A model generated the notes under the pieces. The model saw nothing but the letters and a program-made list of their open reading frames with translations, did no database searches and was not told where the DNA came from. From Lachnospiraceae bacterium (GTDB lineage Bacteria > Bacillota > Clostridia > Lachnospirales > Lachnospiraceae), in the NCBI GenBank assembly GCA_017617545.1, contig JAFZVZ010000033.1, forward strand, positions 1 to 52,109: a DNA stretch of 52,109 bases, read 5' to 3'. Positions 42,235-51,257 of the stretch are shown here, piece by piece (within the stretch, counting starts at the first letter, position 1; each line of letters starts with the position of its first letter). The position numbers and the translations under genes are program-made.

Positions 42235-43023
42235 ATGGAAAATGAAACCATGACGGCTCAGGCAATGACCGGGACGGAAGCGGCAATCATGAACATATAT
42301 GTCTTTTTTCCGGGAAACGGAGAGAGGACAAGCGAGGAACTGATCGAGAGGCTCAGGACGATACTAAACTGCGCAGCGCCGATCGCGGAGAAACACGGCG
42401 GGAAGATTTCCCGCGTGTCCGAGCAGGGCATCTCCGTGCTTTTCGAGGGAGGCTGCGAGAAAGCCCTGAACTGTGCGATCGGAATATGCACGGACGGCGC
42501 ACTCGTCGGGGACAGCCGCATTTCCGCGGGCTTTACCATCGGAATTCACTACGGAAGCGTGAGCATGGGAACGTTGGAATACGGCGAGTTTAAGACGTTT
42601 ATCGCAGTTTCCGCCGACAACACGATCACCCGAAGCATCAGTGAGCTGGCTGTCGGCCTGAAGGCGAGGATCCTGCTCACGGAGACCGCGGCATCGCGCA
42701 TCCGGGACTTCGGAAACCGGTACTCCTCACGCAGGCTCGGATTGATCCACAGCCGGTACGGAAATCTCGATATCGATCTGTATGATGTCTTCGAGGGTGA
42801 TCCCACGGAGAGCAAATACAAAAAGAGAAGGAGCAAGCTCTTCTTCGAAAAGGGAGTGGAGCTGTTTCTCAAGGGTGATTACATGCAGGCAAGGACCTAT
42901 TTCATCGAGTTGCTGAAGTATGACCGAAGCGATGAACCTGCCAAGAGATATGTGTTCCGCTGCGACGGGTTCATCGCGGATCCGCAGTCCGCAGACAACA
43001 GCAGGGTTCTGGCAACAATCTGA
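42235..43023 (+). CDS. Class III nucleotidyl-cyclase-like domain without metal ligands
   Basis: A 262-residue cytoplasmic protein. Residues ~17-165 follow the class III cyclase homology domain: an N-terminal strand, a long helix ending IAEKHGGKISRV, a GISVLFEGG strand, a helix, then FTIGIHYGSVSMG and a dimer-helix region. Both positions that normally hold the metal-binding Asp (F-x-D-I-x-G-F and G-D) are replaced: the first by FFPGNGERT, the second by EQG. The NTP-binding N-x-x-x-R pair is also absent. The last ~95 residues form a TPR-like helical pair. It should not make cyclic nucleotides; a binding role is likely. GGAGGAG precedes its ATG. Confidence 0.65.
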   Translation: MENETMTAQAMTGTEAAIMNIYVFFPGNGERTSEELIERLRTILNCAAPIAEKHGGKISRVSEQGISVLFEGGCEKALNCAIGICTDGALVGDSRISAGFTIGIHYGSVSMGTLEYGEFKTFIAVSADNTITRSISELAVGLKARILLTETAASRIRDFGNRYSSRRLGLIHSRYGNLDIDLYDVFEGDPTESKYKKRRSKLFFEKGVELFLKGDYMQARTYFIELLKYDRSDEPAKRYVFRCDGFIADPQSADNSRVLATI

Positions 43024-43062
43024 GTTTAGCCTTTATACATCAACGCAGGGGGCTTGTTGGGG

Positions 43063-44688
43063 ATGAAAAAATACAGCAGGATACAAGTAAAAACCATCAT
43101 CATATTTCTGCTGATGACGCTGATCGTTTCGGCTCTGATCGGAACCGTGATCTACCAGATCATATACAAAAACGCGATCAAGAGTTCCGAAAAACAGTTG
43201 CTTCGATGCAGTAAATATTCCAGTGAAATGCTCAAGGCTGAAACGCTTCAGGGCTGGATCGACAACGGCGCAGACGAAAAATACAGCGATATCCGGGAGT
43301 TTCTGGAGGATATCAAGGAATGCTTTGATCTGTCGGATCTGTTTATCTATAAGCTGAACTATGACGCCGACGGCAAATTGCTGAACGATGTTGTCTTCCT
43401 TTTTGACATTTTACCGGATCCGGATTACCGGGAGAAACCGATGATGCTCGGAGAGAGGACCAAACAGGTCGAAGAGTTCGAAGTCGTCAAAGAAGTAGCC
43501 GAATCAAAGGAACCCAGAGTGACCGATGATTTGGAGGGAGATGTGTCGGAGCGGACGCTGTTCGCGTTCGACCCGATCCTTGACAAGGACGGCAATGTGT
43601 TCGCGGTTGTATGCCTCAGCCGATCGGTACAGTTGACCCGCAAGGAAGCGCTGGCGGAGATTCTCAAGATCGCTGTCATTTACGTAGTTGTTATGACTGC
43701 GTTCGTGGTGTTCTTTATGAGCTATATGCACAGAGGGATCATCAAGCCCGTCAAGCTGCTTTCCAACCGGATGAACCACTTCGTCTCGGATTTCAATGAG
43801 CAGAGCTATATACCCGTAACGGAGATCACCACGGGAGATGAGATCGAACAGATGTCGGATGCCTACAACAAGATGTCCGAGTCTATCATCACCTACACGA
43901 ATGATCTGAAGGAGGCAACTGCCGAGCAGGAGAGACTCAAGGCAGATTTTGCGGTTGCCGAGAGCGTTCGTTCGGCAACCTCCGCGGAAATCAGCTATCC
44001 GGCCTTCCCGGAGCGCAATGATTTTGATCTTTGCGCGAGTCTGGGCAACACAGTATCCAAGAGCTGCAGCTTCTGCAATTACATCTTAAGCGATGAGGAT
44101 CATCTCTACATCGTGATCGGTGAGTCTGTAGGAAATACACTGCCGGCAATGCTGATGTCCATGCTCGCCTCGAACAGCATCCGCTGTCTGGCGAAAATGG
44201 GGTATTATCCGTATCAGATCGCTGCGGAGACAAACGATCAGCTCTGCTCGTTTGAGCGCAGTGATAACAACCTGAATGTCAGCGTTCTGATCGTGCAGAT
44301 CGATCTGAAGACGGGTGTTCTCCGCTACGTCAACGCGGGCATGCCTCCGATGCTCATCAAGCGTCCGGGCGAGGCGTTTGAGCCGGAGGAGCTTGCGATC
44401 CAGTTCAATCTCGGAGAGATGCCGGGAGTAACCTTCGACCAGAAGCAGCTGACACTGCAGCAGGGAAGCGGTATCATCCTGACGTCCTACGGTGTCTGTG
44501 ATATGAAGAACAGCGACGGAGAGCGTTTCACCACGGAACGCGTGGAGAAGGAGATCAACGATATCGCTGCCTCCAAGTATTATCTCAACGAGCTGATCGA
44601 TGAGTTTGATCAACGGCTTAATACATTCCGCGGCGACTGCGATATCGAGCGTGACACCACCGTTGTCGGCTTCCGGTATTTCGGCTGA
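43063..44688 (+). CDS. Membrane HAMP-PP2C (SpoIIE-type) pseudophosphatase
   Basis: A 541-residue protein: membrane helix ~8-30, an extracellular sensor of ~170 residues, membrane helix ~203-225, HAMP ~228-285, and a SpoIIE/RsbU-like PP2C domain ~315-540. Comparison with RsbU shows loss of metal ligands: the GD-Y motif is SCSFCNY, ADVIGKG is GESVGNT, and S-DG-V is TSYGV; only one Asp of the final DD pair remains (RDTTVV). The fold is recognisable from the FDLCASL, ANAGMPP-like VNAGMPPML and GEMPGVTFDQKQL segments. A catalytic role is unlikely. I chose ATG at 43063; a TTG nine bases upstream is also possible. Confidence 0.72.
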   Translation: MKKYSRIQVKTIIIFLLMTLIVSALIGTVIYQIIYKNAIKSSEKQLLRCSKYSSEMLKAETLQGWIDNGADEKYSDIREFLEDIKECFDLSDLFIYKLNYDADGKLLNDVVFLFDILPDPDYREKPMMLGERTKQVEEFEVVKEVAESKEPRVTDDLEGDVSERTLFAFDPILDKDGNVFAVVCLSRSVQLTRKEALAEILKIAVIYVVVMTAFVVFFMSYMHRGIIKPVKLLSNRMNHFVSDFNEQSYIPVTEITTGDEIEQMSDAYNKMSESIITYTNDLKEATAEQERLKADFAVAESVRSATSAEISYPAFPERNDFDLCASLGNTVSKSCSFCNYILSDEDHLYIVIGESVGNTLPAMLMSMLASNSIRCLAKMGYYPYQIAAETNDQLCSFERSDNNLNVSVLIVQIDLKTGVLRYVNAGMPPMLIKRPGEAFEPEELAIQFNLGEMPGVTFDQKQLTLQQGSGIILTSYGVCDMKNSDGERFTTERVEKEINDIAASKYYLNELIDEFDQRLNTFRGDCDIERDTTVVGFRYFG

Positions 44689-44758
44689 CGGACGAAGAGT
44701 GCTCTGCAGTGACCGTTGACAGCTGCGACTGACTGTAAACAAAGGAGTTTTCGTATCC

Positions 44759-46990
44759 ATGGAAATCAACGAACTCTATGATTCATTTTTCGATCTGGGC
44801 ACCATGCTCAAGCCTTATGAGAGTGACGAGGAACACCTTCGGGAGATGTTCCGGCTGCTTGATCTGTGCTTCACCGTCGTCTCAGTCGCGAGAGGATTTT
44901 CCGGGGAAAATTTTCCGGGGAAGGATGCGACGGGCAACCTTCAGGGCTTGACGGTTGCGTCCAAGGACCTTGCGGGAGTGCTTCTCGCGGGGCGTACCGG
45001 TGACGGGTACGACGAGCTCTCGCAGGAGGCGCGGGAACAGATTGAAAATGCTTTCTTCCATGTGGCGTGCAGGTTGAAGAAGAGCAGCGCTAAGGGCATG
45101 ATCCCTCGGTTTGAGGTCGTGCGTATGAAATTCGGGCTCTCGGATCTCGAAACCTTTGCGATGCTCCTTGCTCTGGCGGCTGAGTATGACCGCCGGTACG
45201 AGAGTGTGTTTGTGTATTTGCATAACAACACCTCGGATATCTACGCGACGCCGTGGCTTGCGGTGAAACTGTACGGATACTTCTATCACGGAAACGATGC
45301 CGATGCGGCTAAACTTCTCTCCGGAAGCTCCGTGCTGACGCGCTTTTTGTGCAGCCGTGAGTTCCGCAAGAGGGAACGAAGCGAGAGCTCGCAGTGGCTT
45401 GTGCTTTCAAGAAGAGTCAGCGCGTATATTATGGGCAGAAACGCTCTTGATCCGGCATTGTCCGGGTTTGTGACGCTGCGCGACGGGGAGACGGACCCGA
45501 CGGAGCATGTTCCGGTGAGGGCGGAGCAGTTCGCGCAGGCGGAGGAGTTCTTCCGGAACAACGCATTTGCCGACGAGGGATGCTTTGTGCTCAATCTCTA
45601 CGGCCCGAAGGGCGTCGGTCGTTGCTATACGGCGATGCGTGCGACGGCTGCGGTCGGGCTGCGCATACTGCGGATCGATCTGAATAAATACTACGATTCC
45701 GTCGGATCGTTCGACGAAAAATACTTTGATATGCTCTACACGGAATCGGTTCTGGTAGGGGCAATTCCCTGCTTTGTATACGATGTTCCGTTGAATGTGA
45801 CGGACAATGAGGGCGTCTCGGCACCGTCGGCCGCCGCCGCGAGAACGGATATCGTGACGGACTATGTATCGAAACTGTTCCGTTTTGTATTCTGGGTTTC
45901 CCCGGAGAAGATCAGCATATCCTCACGCGAGGGAACGAACTGTGTGGGTATCGAACTGCCCATGCTTACCGCGAACGAGAGAAAATTGTTCTGGGAGAAG
46001 CAGCTTGCCGACACCGGACTTGACGCAGTTTCCTTCGCAAACCGCTATATCCTCACACCGCTGTACATTGAGCGTGCATGCCGTACCGCAGCGGAGTATG
46101 CGGTTACCGCAGGCCGGAGTGTGACATCTGAGGATGTCATCGAGGGTGTGAAGCAGCACTCCGTCAACCCGCTCGGAAGCTATGCCACCAGGATCAACGC
46201 CGTGTTCACATGGGACGACCTGGTTGTAAGCGAGGAACAGAAGACGAGAATGAAGATGATCTGCGACCAGGTTCGATATCGCAGCGTGGTCCACGAGGAC
46301 TGGGGCTTCCGTCGGAAGACGCCGTACGGGCGAGGGCTTTGCGCGCTATTTTACGGTTCTCCCGGAACCGGCAAGACGATGGCGGTACAGGTCATGGCCA
46401 ACGATCTCGGCCTCGACGTATACCGCATCGATCTCTCGCAGCTCACGAGCAAGTACATCGGTGAGACACAGAAAAATATCAGCCGTCTGTTCGAGCGCGC
46501 GAAGAACATCAATGCGATGCTGTTCTTCGACGAGGCAGACTCGATGTTTGCCAAGCGCTCGGAGGTCAAGGATTCCAACGATCGTTATGCCAACGCGGAC
46601 ACTGCGTTCCTGCTGCAGAAGCTGGAGGAGCATGAAGGGATCACAATCCTGGCGACAAACTACGTCAACAATATCGATGATGCATTCAAACGAAGGATCA
46701 AGTTCATGGTGAACTTCGTGTTCCCGACGGCGGATGTCAGACGCAGGCTGTGGGAGACGATACTTCCGGCCGAGGCGGTGAAGGACGAGCCGCTTGACTT
46801 TGACTTCTTCGCCGAGCGGTTTGAACTCTCGGGCAGCAATATCAAGGAAATCCTCACAAACGCGGCATTTCTCGCGGCGGCTGAGGGTACGGGAATTCGC
46901 AACAGCCACATCATCGAGGCGGTGAAGCTGAATTTTTCGAAGTATGGGAAAATCCTCACCAACGCGGATTTTGATTATCTCGGTGGGTGA
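44759..46990 (+). CDS. AAA+ ATPase of the CIS locus (Pvc15-like) with degenerate first domain
   Basis: A 743-residue ATPase. The C-terminal AAA+ module is intact: GSPGTGKT (Walker A, near residue 533), LFFDEADS (Walker B, near 587), ATNYVNNID sensor 1 and an arginine-containing FKRRIKF motif. An earlier AAA-like module near residue 282 has GPKGVGRCYT, where the Walker A Lys is Arg, and its Walker-B-like strand reads CFVYDV with no Glu, so it should not hydrolyse ATP. Pvc15-type ATPases help assemble or load the particle. AAAGGAG lies about 12 bases before the ATG. Confidence 0.87.
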   Translation: MEINELYDSFFDLGTMLKPYESDEEHLREMFRLLDLCFTVVSVARGFSGENFPGKDATGNLQGLTVASKDLAGVLLAGRTGDGYDELSQEAREQIENAFFHVACRLKKSSAKGMIPRFEVVRMKFGLSDLETFAMLLALAAEYDRRYESVFVYLHNNTSDIYATPWLAVKLYGYFYHGNDADAAKLLSGSSVLTRFLCSREFRKRERSESSQWLVLSRRVSAYIMGRNALDPALSGFVTLRDGETDPTEHVPVRAEQFAQAEEFFRNNAFADEGCFVLNLYGPKGVGRCYTAMRATAAVGLRILRIDLNKYYDSVGSFDEKYFDMLYTESVLVGAIPCFVYDVPLNVTDNEGVSAPSAAAARTDIVTDYVSKLFRFVFWVSPEKISISSREGTNCVGIELPMLTANERKLFWEKQLADTGLDAVSFANRYILTPLYIERACRTAAEYAVTAGRSVTSEDVIEGVKQHSVNPLGSYATRINAVFTWDDLVVSEEQKTRMKMICDQVRYRSVVHEDWGFRRKTPYGRGLCALFYGSPGTGKTMAVQVMANDLGLDVYRIDLSQLTSKYIGETQKNISRLFERAKNINAMLFFDEADSMFAKRSEVKDSNDRYANADTAFLLQKLEEHEGITILATNYVNNIDDAFKRRIKFMVNFVFPTADVRRRLWETILPAEAVKDEPLDFDFFAERFELSGSNIKEILTNAAFLAAAEGTGIRNSHIIEAVKLNFSKYGKILTNADFDYLGG

Positions 46991-47082
46991 ACGGCCCGTC
47001 GTAACAAGATACATGGAATCCGGCGGGATGCAAGGCCGGATTGCACAAGGGCAGACGAGAAAGTACGGAAGGGAGAGCAGGG

Positions 47083-48747
47083 ATGCTGAAAGAAGAAAAA
47101 GATTTAGCCGGTAAACTATCCGGTAAGAAAGATATCGACAATACTAAGATACCGGCAACTCCCGCAGCTGAGGAGCAGAATACGACCTCAGAGGAGCCTG
47201 ATCCGTCGCCCGAAGAAATCAAGAATATTGCGGCGGAGCAGCCGGAAACAGCTTCGAACACTCCCGCGGAGAAGCCGGCGACAACAGAGAACAGCGATGC
47301 CGGAACCGCTGTGAAGGCGAAAGGCGCGGAAACAGCATCCGCAGAGAGCGGACGCAAGGAGGCTCCGGCGCCTGCGAACCGAGCTGAGCTTCTGAAACGG
47401 AATCTTGTCGAGGCGTACAAAGCAGAGAAGGGTAAGACGGATGCCGCGGATGCGGACAAGGCAGCGACAACGACAGAGGAATCGACCGACAAGGGAAAGG
47501 ATCCCGTCAGTGCGGCCGTGCCGGAAGCCGATCTGAAGAAGAAAGACAAGGAAGTGAAGGACGCCAAGGCAGGAAAGGCGGAATCCGCGGAAGACAAGAA
47601 AGAGGAGAAGGAAGCTTCCGGAGAGAAATCCGAGGGCGGAGAAGAGAAGGAAGACAAGGAAGAGAAGAAGCCGACATTGGCTTCACTCTTTGGGACGGCC
47701 AAGGCGATCGCAGGCAGTATTTATCAGAACTATAAAGACCGTAAGAAGATCAAGAATTCAAAGACGGCAGAGACGAAGAAGGGGGCCAGAAGAGAATTCT
47801 GGAAGGGCCTCGGCGATACGATGAAACATCTGTCGGGTGGCGCTTCCTCAGGACTTAAGTTGTTTGGCAGCAGCGAGGATCAGAAGTCGGGCTCCAAGTA
47901 TCTTGACATGATCACCACCGCCGCAGGATCCATCGGCAGCTTTATGTCGATGGCAGCGGGGATCAGCGCCAAGAGAGAGCACAAGAAAATTGCCGGTTCC
48001 GCGCAATCCTGGATGGATAAGCTGAAGGATACGCCTGCGGGCCGGGAGGCAGAGCTCTCAAAGAGTGTCAAGGAAGCTAAGGGAACTGATGCGTACGGTG
48101 CAAAGCGCAAGGAGAGAAACGATTTTAAGGCCAAGAAATACGCGATGTCCATCGCCCATGATTTTAACAAGATGAAGGGGAATCAGATGGTCAAGGGCGG
48201 TTTCGATTTTGCGACTTCGCTGATCGGAACCGCGAAGAAGGGTCTGTCGTTTGCTTCGGACAACTTCCTGCAGTCCAAGGTTGGCACGGGACTCTCGATG
48301 GGATTGGATGTGCTTGGCAAAGTTCTTGATAAGGTCGGCGGTGCCGCGGAGAAGAAGTCGGACGAGAACCAGGCTAAGGCGAGCAAGGAAGCACAGCTGA
48401 AGCACGTTAACGAATACATTGCCAAGGGAACCGAAAAGCTTCAGGTCGGCGAGGATGCAATATTCAAGGGAATCTCCGAGGATGAGAAGGGTAATTACGG
48501 CAGCGGCGAGCTCACAGCCAACGAGAAGGAACGTATTGTGATCGCCCGACTCGGTGTCGATGTTGAGATCCTTGACGAACCGTTGACAGATGAGGAGAAG
48601 CAGGCGGCGTTCAAGTTGCTTGCCATGAAGAGAGCAAAGAACATATTGAATGCATCACCGGACACGAAGAAGGAAATGCTGAAGTCACTCGGCCTCGGGG
48701 ATTCGGCCAAGGCAGAGGATGTTGTTGCTGCGATGGTCGGTGAATGA
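47083..48747 (+). CDS. Large low-complexity protein 1, putative CIS cargo or adaptor
   Basis: A 554-residue protein, Lys/Glu/Ala rich. The first ~200 residues are charged and probably disordered. Residues ~205-440 are helical with Gly-rich hydrophobic stretches (TAAGSIGSFMSMAAG, GTGLSMGLDVLGKVLDKVGG). The C-terminal ~110 residues share a domain with the next gene product: an ARLGVDV strand, then KRAKNILNASPDTKKEMLKSLG and EDVVAAMVG. A further shared block is AKKYAMSIAHDFNKM. Not recognised as a known toxin. The placement directly behind the ATPase and ahead of two small chaperone-like genes suggests cargo. ATG at 47083 with a GGAGAGCAGGG site. Confidence 0.6.
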   Translation: MLKEEKDLAGKLSGKKDIDNTKIPATPAAEEQNTTSEEPDPSPEEIKNIAAEQPETASNTPAEKPATTENSDAGTAVKAKGAETASAESGRKEAPAPANRAELLKRNLVEAYKAEKGKTDAADADKAATTTEESTDKGKDPVSAAVPEADLKKKDKEVKDAKAGKAESAEDKKEEKEASGEKSEGGEEKEDKEEKKPTLASLFGTAKAIAGSIYQNYKDRKKIKNSKTAETKKGARREFWKGLGDTMKHLSGGASSGLKLFGSSEDQKSGSKYLDMITTAAGSIGSFMSMAAGISAKREHKKIAGSAQSWMDKLKDTPAGREAELSKSVKEAKGTDAYGAKRKERNDFKAKKYAMSIAHDFNKMKGNQMVKGGFDFATSLIGTAKKGLSFASDNFLQSKVGTGLSMGLDVLGKVLDKVGGAAEKKSDENQAKASKEAQLKHVNEYIAKGTEKLQVGEDAIFKGISEDEKGNYGSGELTANEKERIVIARLGVDVEILDEPLTDEEKQAAFKLLAMKRAKNILNASPDTKKEMLKSLGLGDSAKAEDVVAAMVGE

Positions 48748-48807
48748 TGAATGTTTCATTTTATACCGGAAAATGATCCCGGTATTTTGGAGAAGGGAGA
48801 GAAAAAG

Positions 48808-50712
48808 ATGCCTCCGGAAGAAGCAACCAGTATACAACCGAACCAGGGAAACAGCGACACGACAGCAAGGCCTCGGGCTAATGGCGGTTTCAGTGAACCC
48901 GTGACAGAAAACGATCCTTTGAATGCCTTGGGCAATCAAGTTGCCGGCGAGGACGATGCAGCGGCAGCGGCTCCGGCAGGGGGTGGAGACGGCAACGATG
49001 CGCCTGTGGCTCCGGCGGGGGGCGGCGGCAATGATGCGGCAGCAGCGGCAGCAGGTGGAGGTGCAAATGATGCATCTGCGGCTCCGGCAGCAGGTGGAGG
49101 TGCAAATGATGCGTCTGCGGCTCCAGCGGGTGGCGGCAGCAACGCAGCGGCAGCAGCACCGGCGGCAGGTGGCGGCAATGCATCAGCGGCTCCGGCGGCA
49201 GGTGGAGGTAACAATGCAGCGGCGGGAGGAGGTGCCAATGCGGCGGCTCCGAGTACCCGATTCGGTGTCTTAAAACAAAAACTCGTGATCGAGCACAAGG
49301 CCAATAAGCCAGATGAACATGAAATCGATCAACAGGAAGCTGCCGGCATTCAGCATACCCGGAGGGTAGGTGTAAATAATGGTCTGGATAATGCGGCGTT
49401 CGGTATTGGGATAGGAGGAACTGTCCTTTCTGCGGCAAATGCATTGGGACCTACCGTAGTGAAGAATGCAGCAGAGTGGGCCGGAGACACCAGAACTGCC
49501 GAGGCCGTAGAGCAGTCTCAGGATAAGGCATTGGACCCAAACAAACTCTCCGATGATGCAAAGCTCGCACAGACAATAACTGACGTGACCGGTCTCGTTG
49601 GAGGCGGACTTTCCGCAATAAGCGGCGGGCTGAGTCTCGGAGCGAATATTTACCGGGCAACTCGTGATAAGAACAAGTACAAGCGAGAAGCGGCCAAGCG
49701 CAGGGCGGCTGCAGGTGGGTTTGTCCTCGGCGGGGGTCTCTCAAGTATGTGGAGCAATGCGGAAAACCTCGGATGGGGCGGGGAAAAAGCACATTTGCAG
49801 GGTAGTGGTGCACAGCAGCGCGGTGGCTTAGCGGATATTTTTACCGGGATATGTGACATCGGTGAAAAGATTTCAGATCATTTAGGAAACGTAAAAGAAG
49901 CCGAAGGGCATGCTGCTGTTGTGCGGGACGCCGGCGCGATCGCGTCCAGAAATCGAGTATCTGCGAGTATAAGACTGGCGAATTCGAGAGGACGTCTGAA
50001 GAATAGAAATATTCCGGCAGGGACAACGAGACAGGATTATATTAATGCGGTTAAAGAGGCTCGTACCGTTCGACATACCGCAAAGGCGCAGAAATATGCA
50101 ATGGCGCAGGCAACGAAATTTCACAAGGACATGGATACTAGTGGCAAGGGTTTTATTAATCTGTTTGGAGGCCTTTCCGGCGGCCTGGGATCGATAGCGA
50201 CGGGGATAATGAAAATGAGAGGGACACTCACAGACCCCACCGGCGGCATGATCAGCTTGGCTCTCTCCGGAATAGGCGGATTCCTCAAGACCGTAAACGG
50301 AGTTGTCAACGCGAAGAATGCAATCTCGCAGCGGAAAAAGACGGGTGTCAAGAAAAAGGAGATAGTCGACGAGTATCTGAATGATAAGATGGTACGTATC
50401 AAGGCTGATGCCAGGGGCGTCAAAGATACTCTGCTTCCGTCACAGATCATAGCACTTGGGCGGCAGGGAGTGAATATCACGGATATTGAGGCCAAAAAGA
50501 TAGCTGTTATGAGACTTGGGGTTGAAGTGCCCGAAGATGAGACTGAAATCGGATCTAAGGTCTACGACAAACTGTTTGAAAAGATCACGGAGAAACGGGC
50601 CAAAAACATTCTTCTTTCAGAGGACAAAGAGAAAAAGAAGATGCTCGCGGCACTCGGTCTTGATGAGGATGCAGCTTTAGAGGATGTTGTCGCTTCACTC
50701 AAAGCAGAATAA
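48808..50712 (+). CDS. Large low-complexity protein 2, paralogue of the preceding gene
   Basis: A 634-residue protein. Residues ~30-150 are Ala/Gly/Asn/Pro repeats of about 8-13 residues (AAGGGANDAS, APAAGGG), encoded by near-identical GC-rich DNA units. Residues ~185-500 are helical with Gly-zipper-like hydrophobic parts (GLVGGGLSAISGGLSLGANIY, GLSGGLGSIATGIM). The C-terminus aligns with the upstream protein: MRLGVEV, KRAKNILLSEDKEKKKMLAALG, EDVVASLKAE; the AQKYAMAQATKFHKDMD block is also shared. Start: ATG at 48808 behind AAGGGAG; an upstream ATG at 48751 has no ribosome site. Putative cargo or translocator-like protein. Confidence 0.6.
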   Translation: MPPEEATSIQPNQGNSDTTARPRANGGFSEPVTENDPLNALGNQVAGEDDAAAAAPAGGGDGNDAPVAPAGGGGNDAAAAAAGGGANDASAAPAAGGGANDASAAPAGGGSNAAAAAPAAGGGNASAAPAAGGGNNAAAGGGANAAAPSTRFGVLKQKLVIEHKANKPDEHEIDQQEAAGIQHTRRVGVNNGLDNAAFGIGIGGTVLSAANALGPTVVKNAAEWAGDTRTAEAVEQSQDKALDPNKLSDDAKLAQTITDVTGLVGGGLSAISGGLSLGANIYRATRDKNKYKREAAKRRAAAGGFVLGGGLSSMWSNAENLGWGGEKAHLQGSGAQQRGGLADIFTGICDIGEKISDHLGNVKEAEGHAAVVRDAGAIASRNRVSASIRLANSRGRLKNRNIPAGTTRQDYINAVKEARTVRHTAKAQKYAMAQATKFHKDMDTSGKGFINLFGGLSGGLGSIATGIMKMRGTLTDPTGGMISLALSGIGGFLKTVNGVVNAKNAISQRKKTGVKKKEIVDEYLNDKMVRIKADARGVKDTLLPSQIIALGRQGVNITDIEAKKIAVMRLGVEVPEDETEIGSKVYDKLFEKITEKRAKNILLSEDKEKKKMLAALGLDEDAALEDVVASLKAE

Positions 50713-50745
50713 GTAACGGAAGAATAAATATACGGAGGTACATAC

Positions 50746-51252
50746 ATGGATAAACTGGGAGCGAAGGAATATCTCGCGGAGATCGCGGATCTGATCGAAG
50801 ACGGCATTCACGAGGCGGTCATCGATAACACGGAGGATGGGGCAGTGCTCCTGATGACGGCAGCCTCTCCGTTTGACGAGAATGGGGAGCTTGCGTATTC
50901 GGTCTCGTTCGAGGAGTTTAAGGCGGATATGTACATTTTCCAGATTATGATCTTCGCGTTCACGAATATCCCGGAAGAGCGGTTTGAGGAACTCCGGGTA
51001 GCGATCAACGCGTTGAACGCGCGTATCAGTCTCGGCAGCTTCGTGCTGTTTGAGGAGGCTAACGCGGTGTTCTTCAATCACAGTTTTCTGCTTGATGAGA
51101 CGGCCAATGCGGCAGTCGCCGCGCGCATACTCCTGCGCAGCATCGGTCTGATGGAAAATGCGGTCGTGAACGCAGGGCAGTGGCTTTTGCGGCTGCTTGC
51201 AGCGGAATGCACCGTCGATACGATGATGAACGCTTTGAACGAGGAGGAGTGA
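50746..51252 (+). CDS. Small YbjN/CesT-like protein 1 (possible cargo chaperone)
   Basis: A 168-residue acidic protein: an N-terminal helix, a mixed beta sheet, then LGSFVLFEEANAVFFNHSFLLDE and a C-terminal helix pair. Strand and helix order suit the YbjN / type III secretion chaperone (CesT-like) fold, but similarity is by pattern only. It resembles the next gene product around the LGxFxx...F-x-LDE segment. A clear GGAGGTACATAC site precedes the ATG. It follows the low-complexity protein 2 gene by 33 bases. Confidence 0.55.
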   Translation: MDKLGAKEYLAEIADLIEDGIHEAVIDNTEDGAVLLMTAASPFDENGELAYSVSFEEFKADMYIFQIMIFAFTNIPEERFEELRVAINALNARISLGSFVLFEEANAVFFNHSFLLDETANAAVAARILLRSIGLMENAVVNAGQWLLRLLAAECTVDTMMNALNEEE

Positions 51253-51257
51253 TAACA

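Noticed and set aside
26934-46990. Type VI secretion system
   Set aside because: No TssJLM membrane complex, TssBC sheath or ClpV; components match PVC-like particles better, although the dead kinase/phosphatase pair recalls T6SS regulation.
48751-48807. Upstream ATG for the 634-residue protein
   Set aside because: It directly abuts the previous stop without a ribosome site, while ATG at 48808 has AAGGGAG at good distance.
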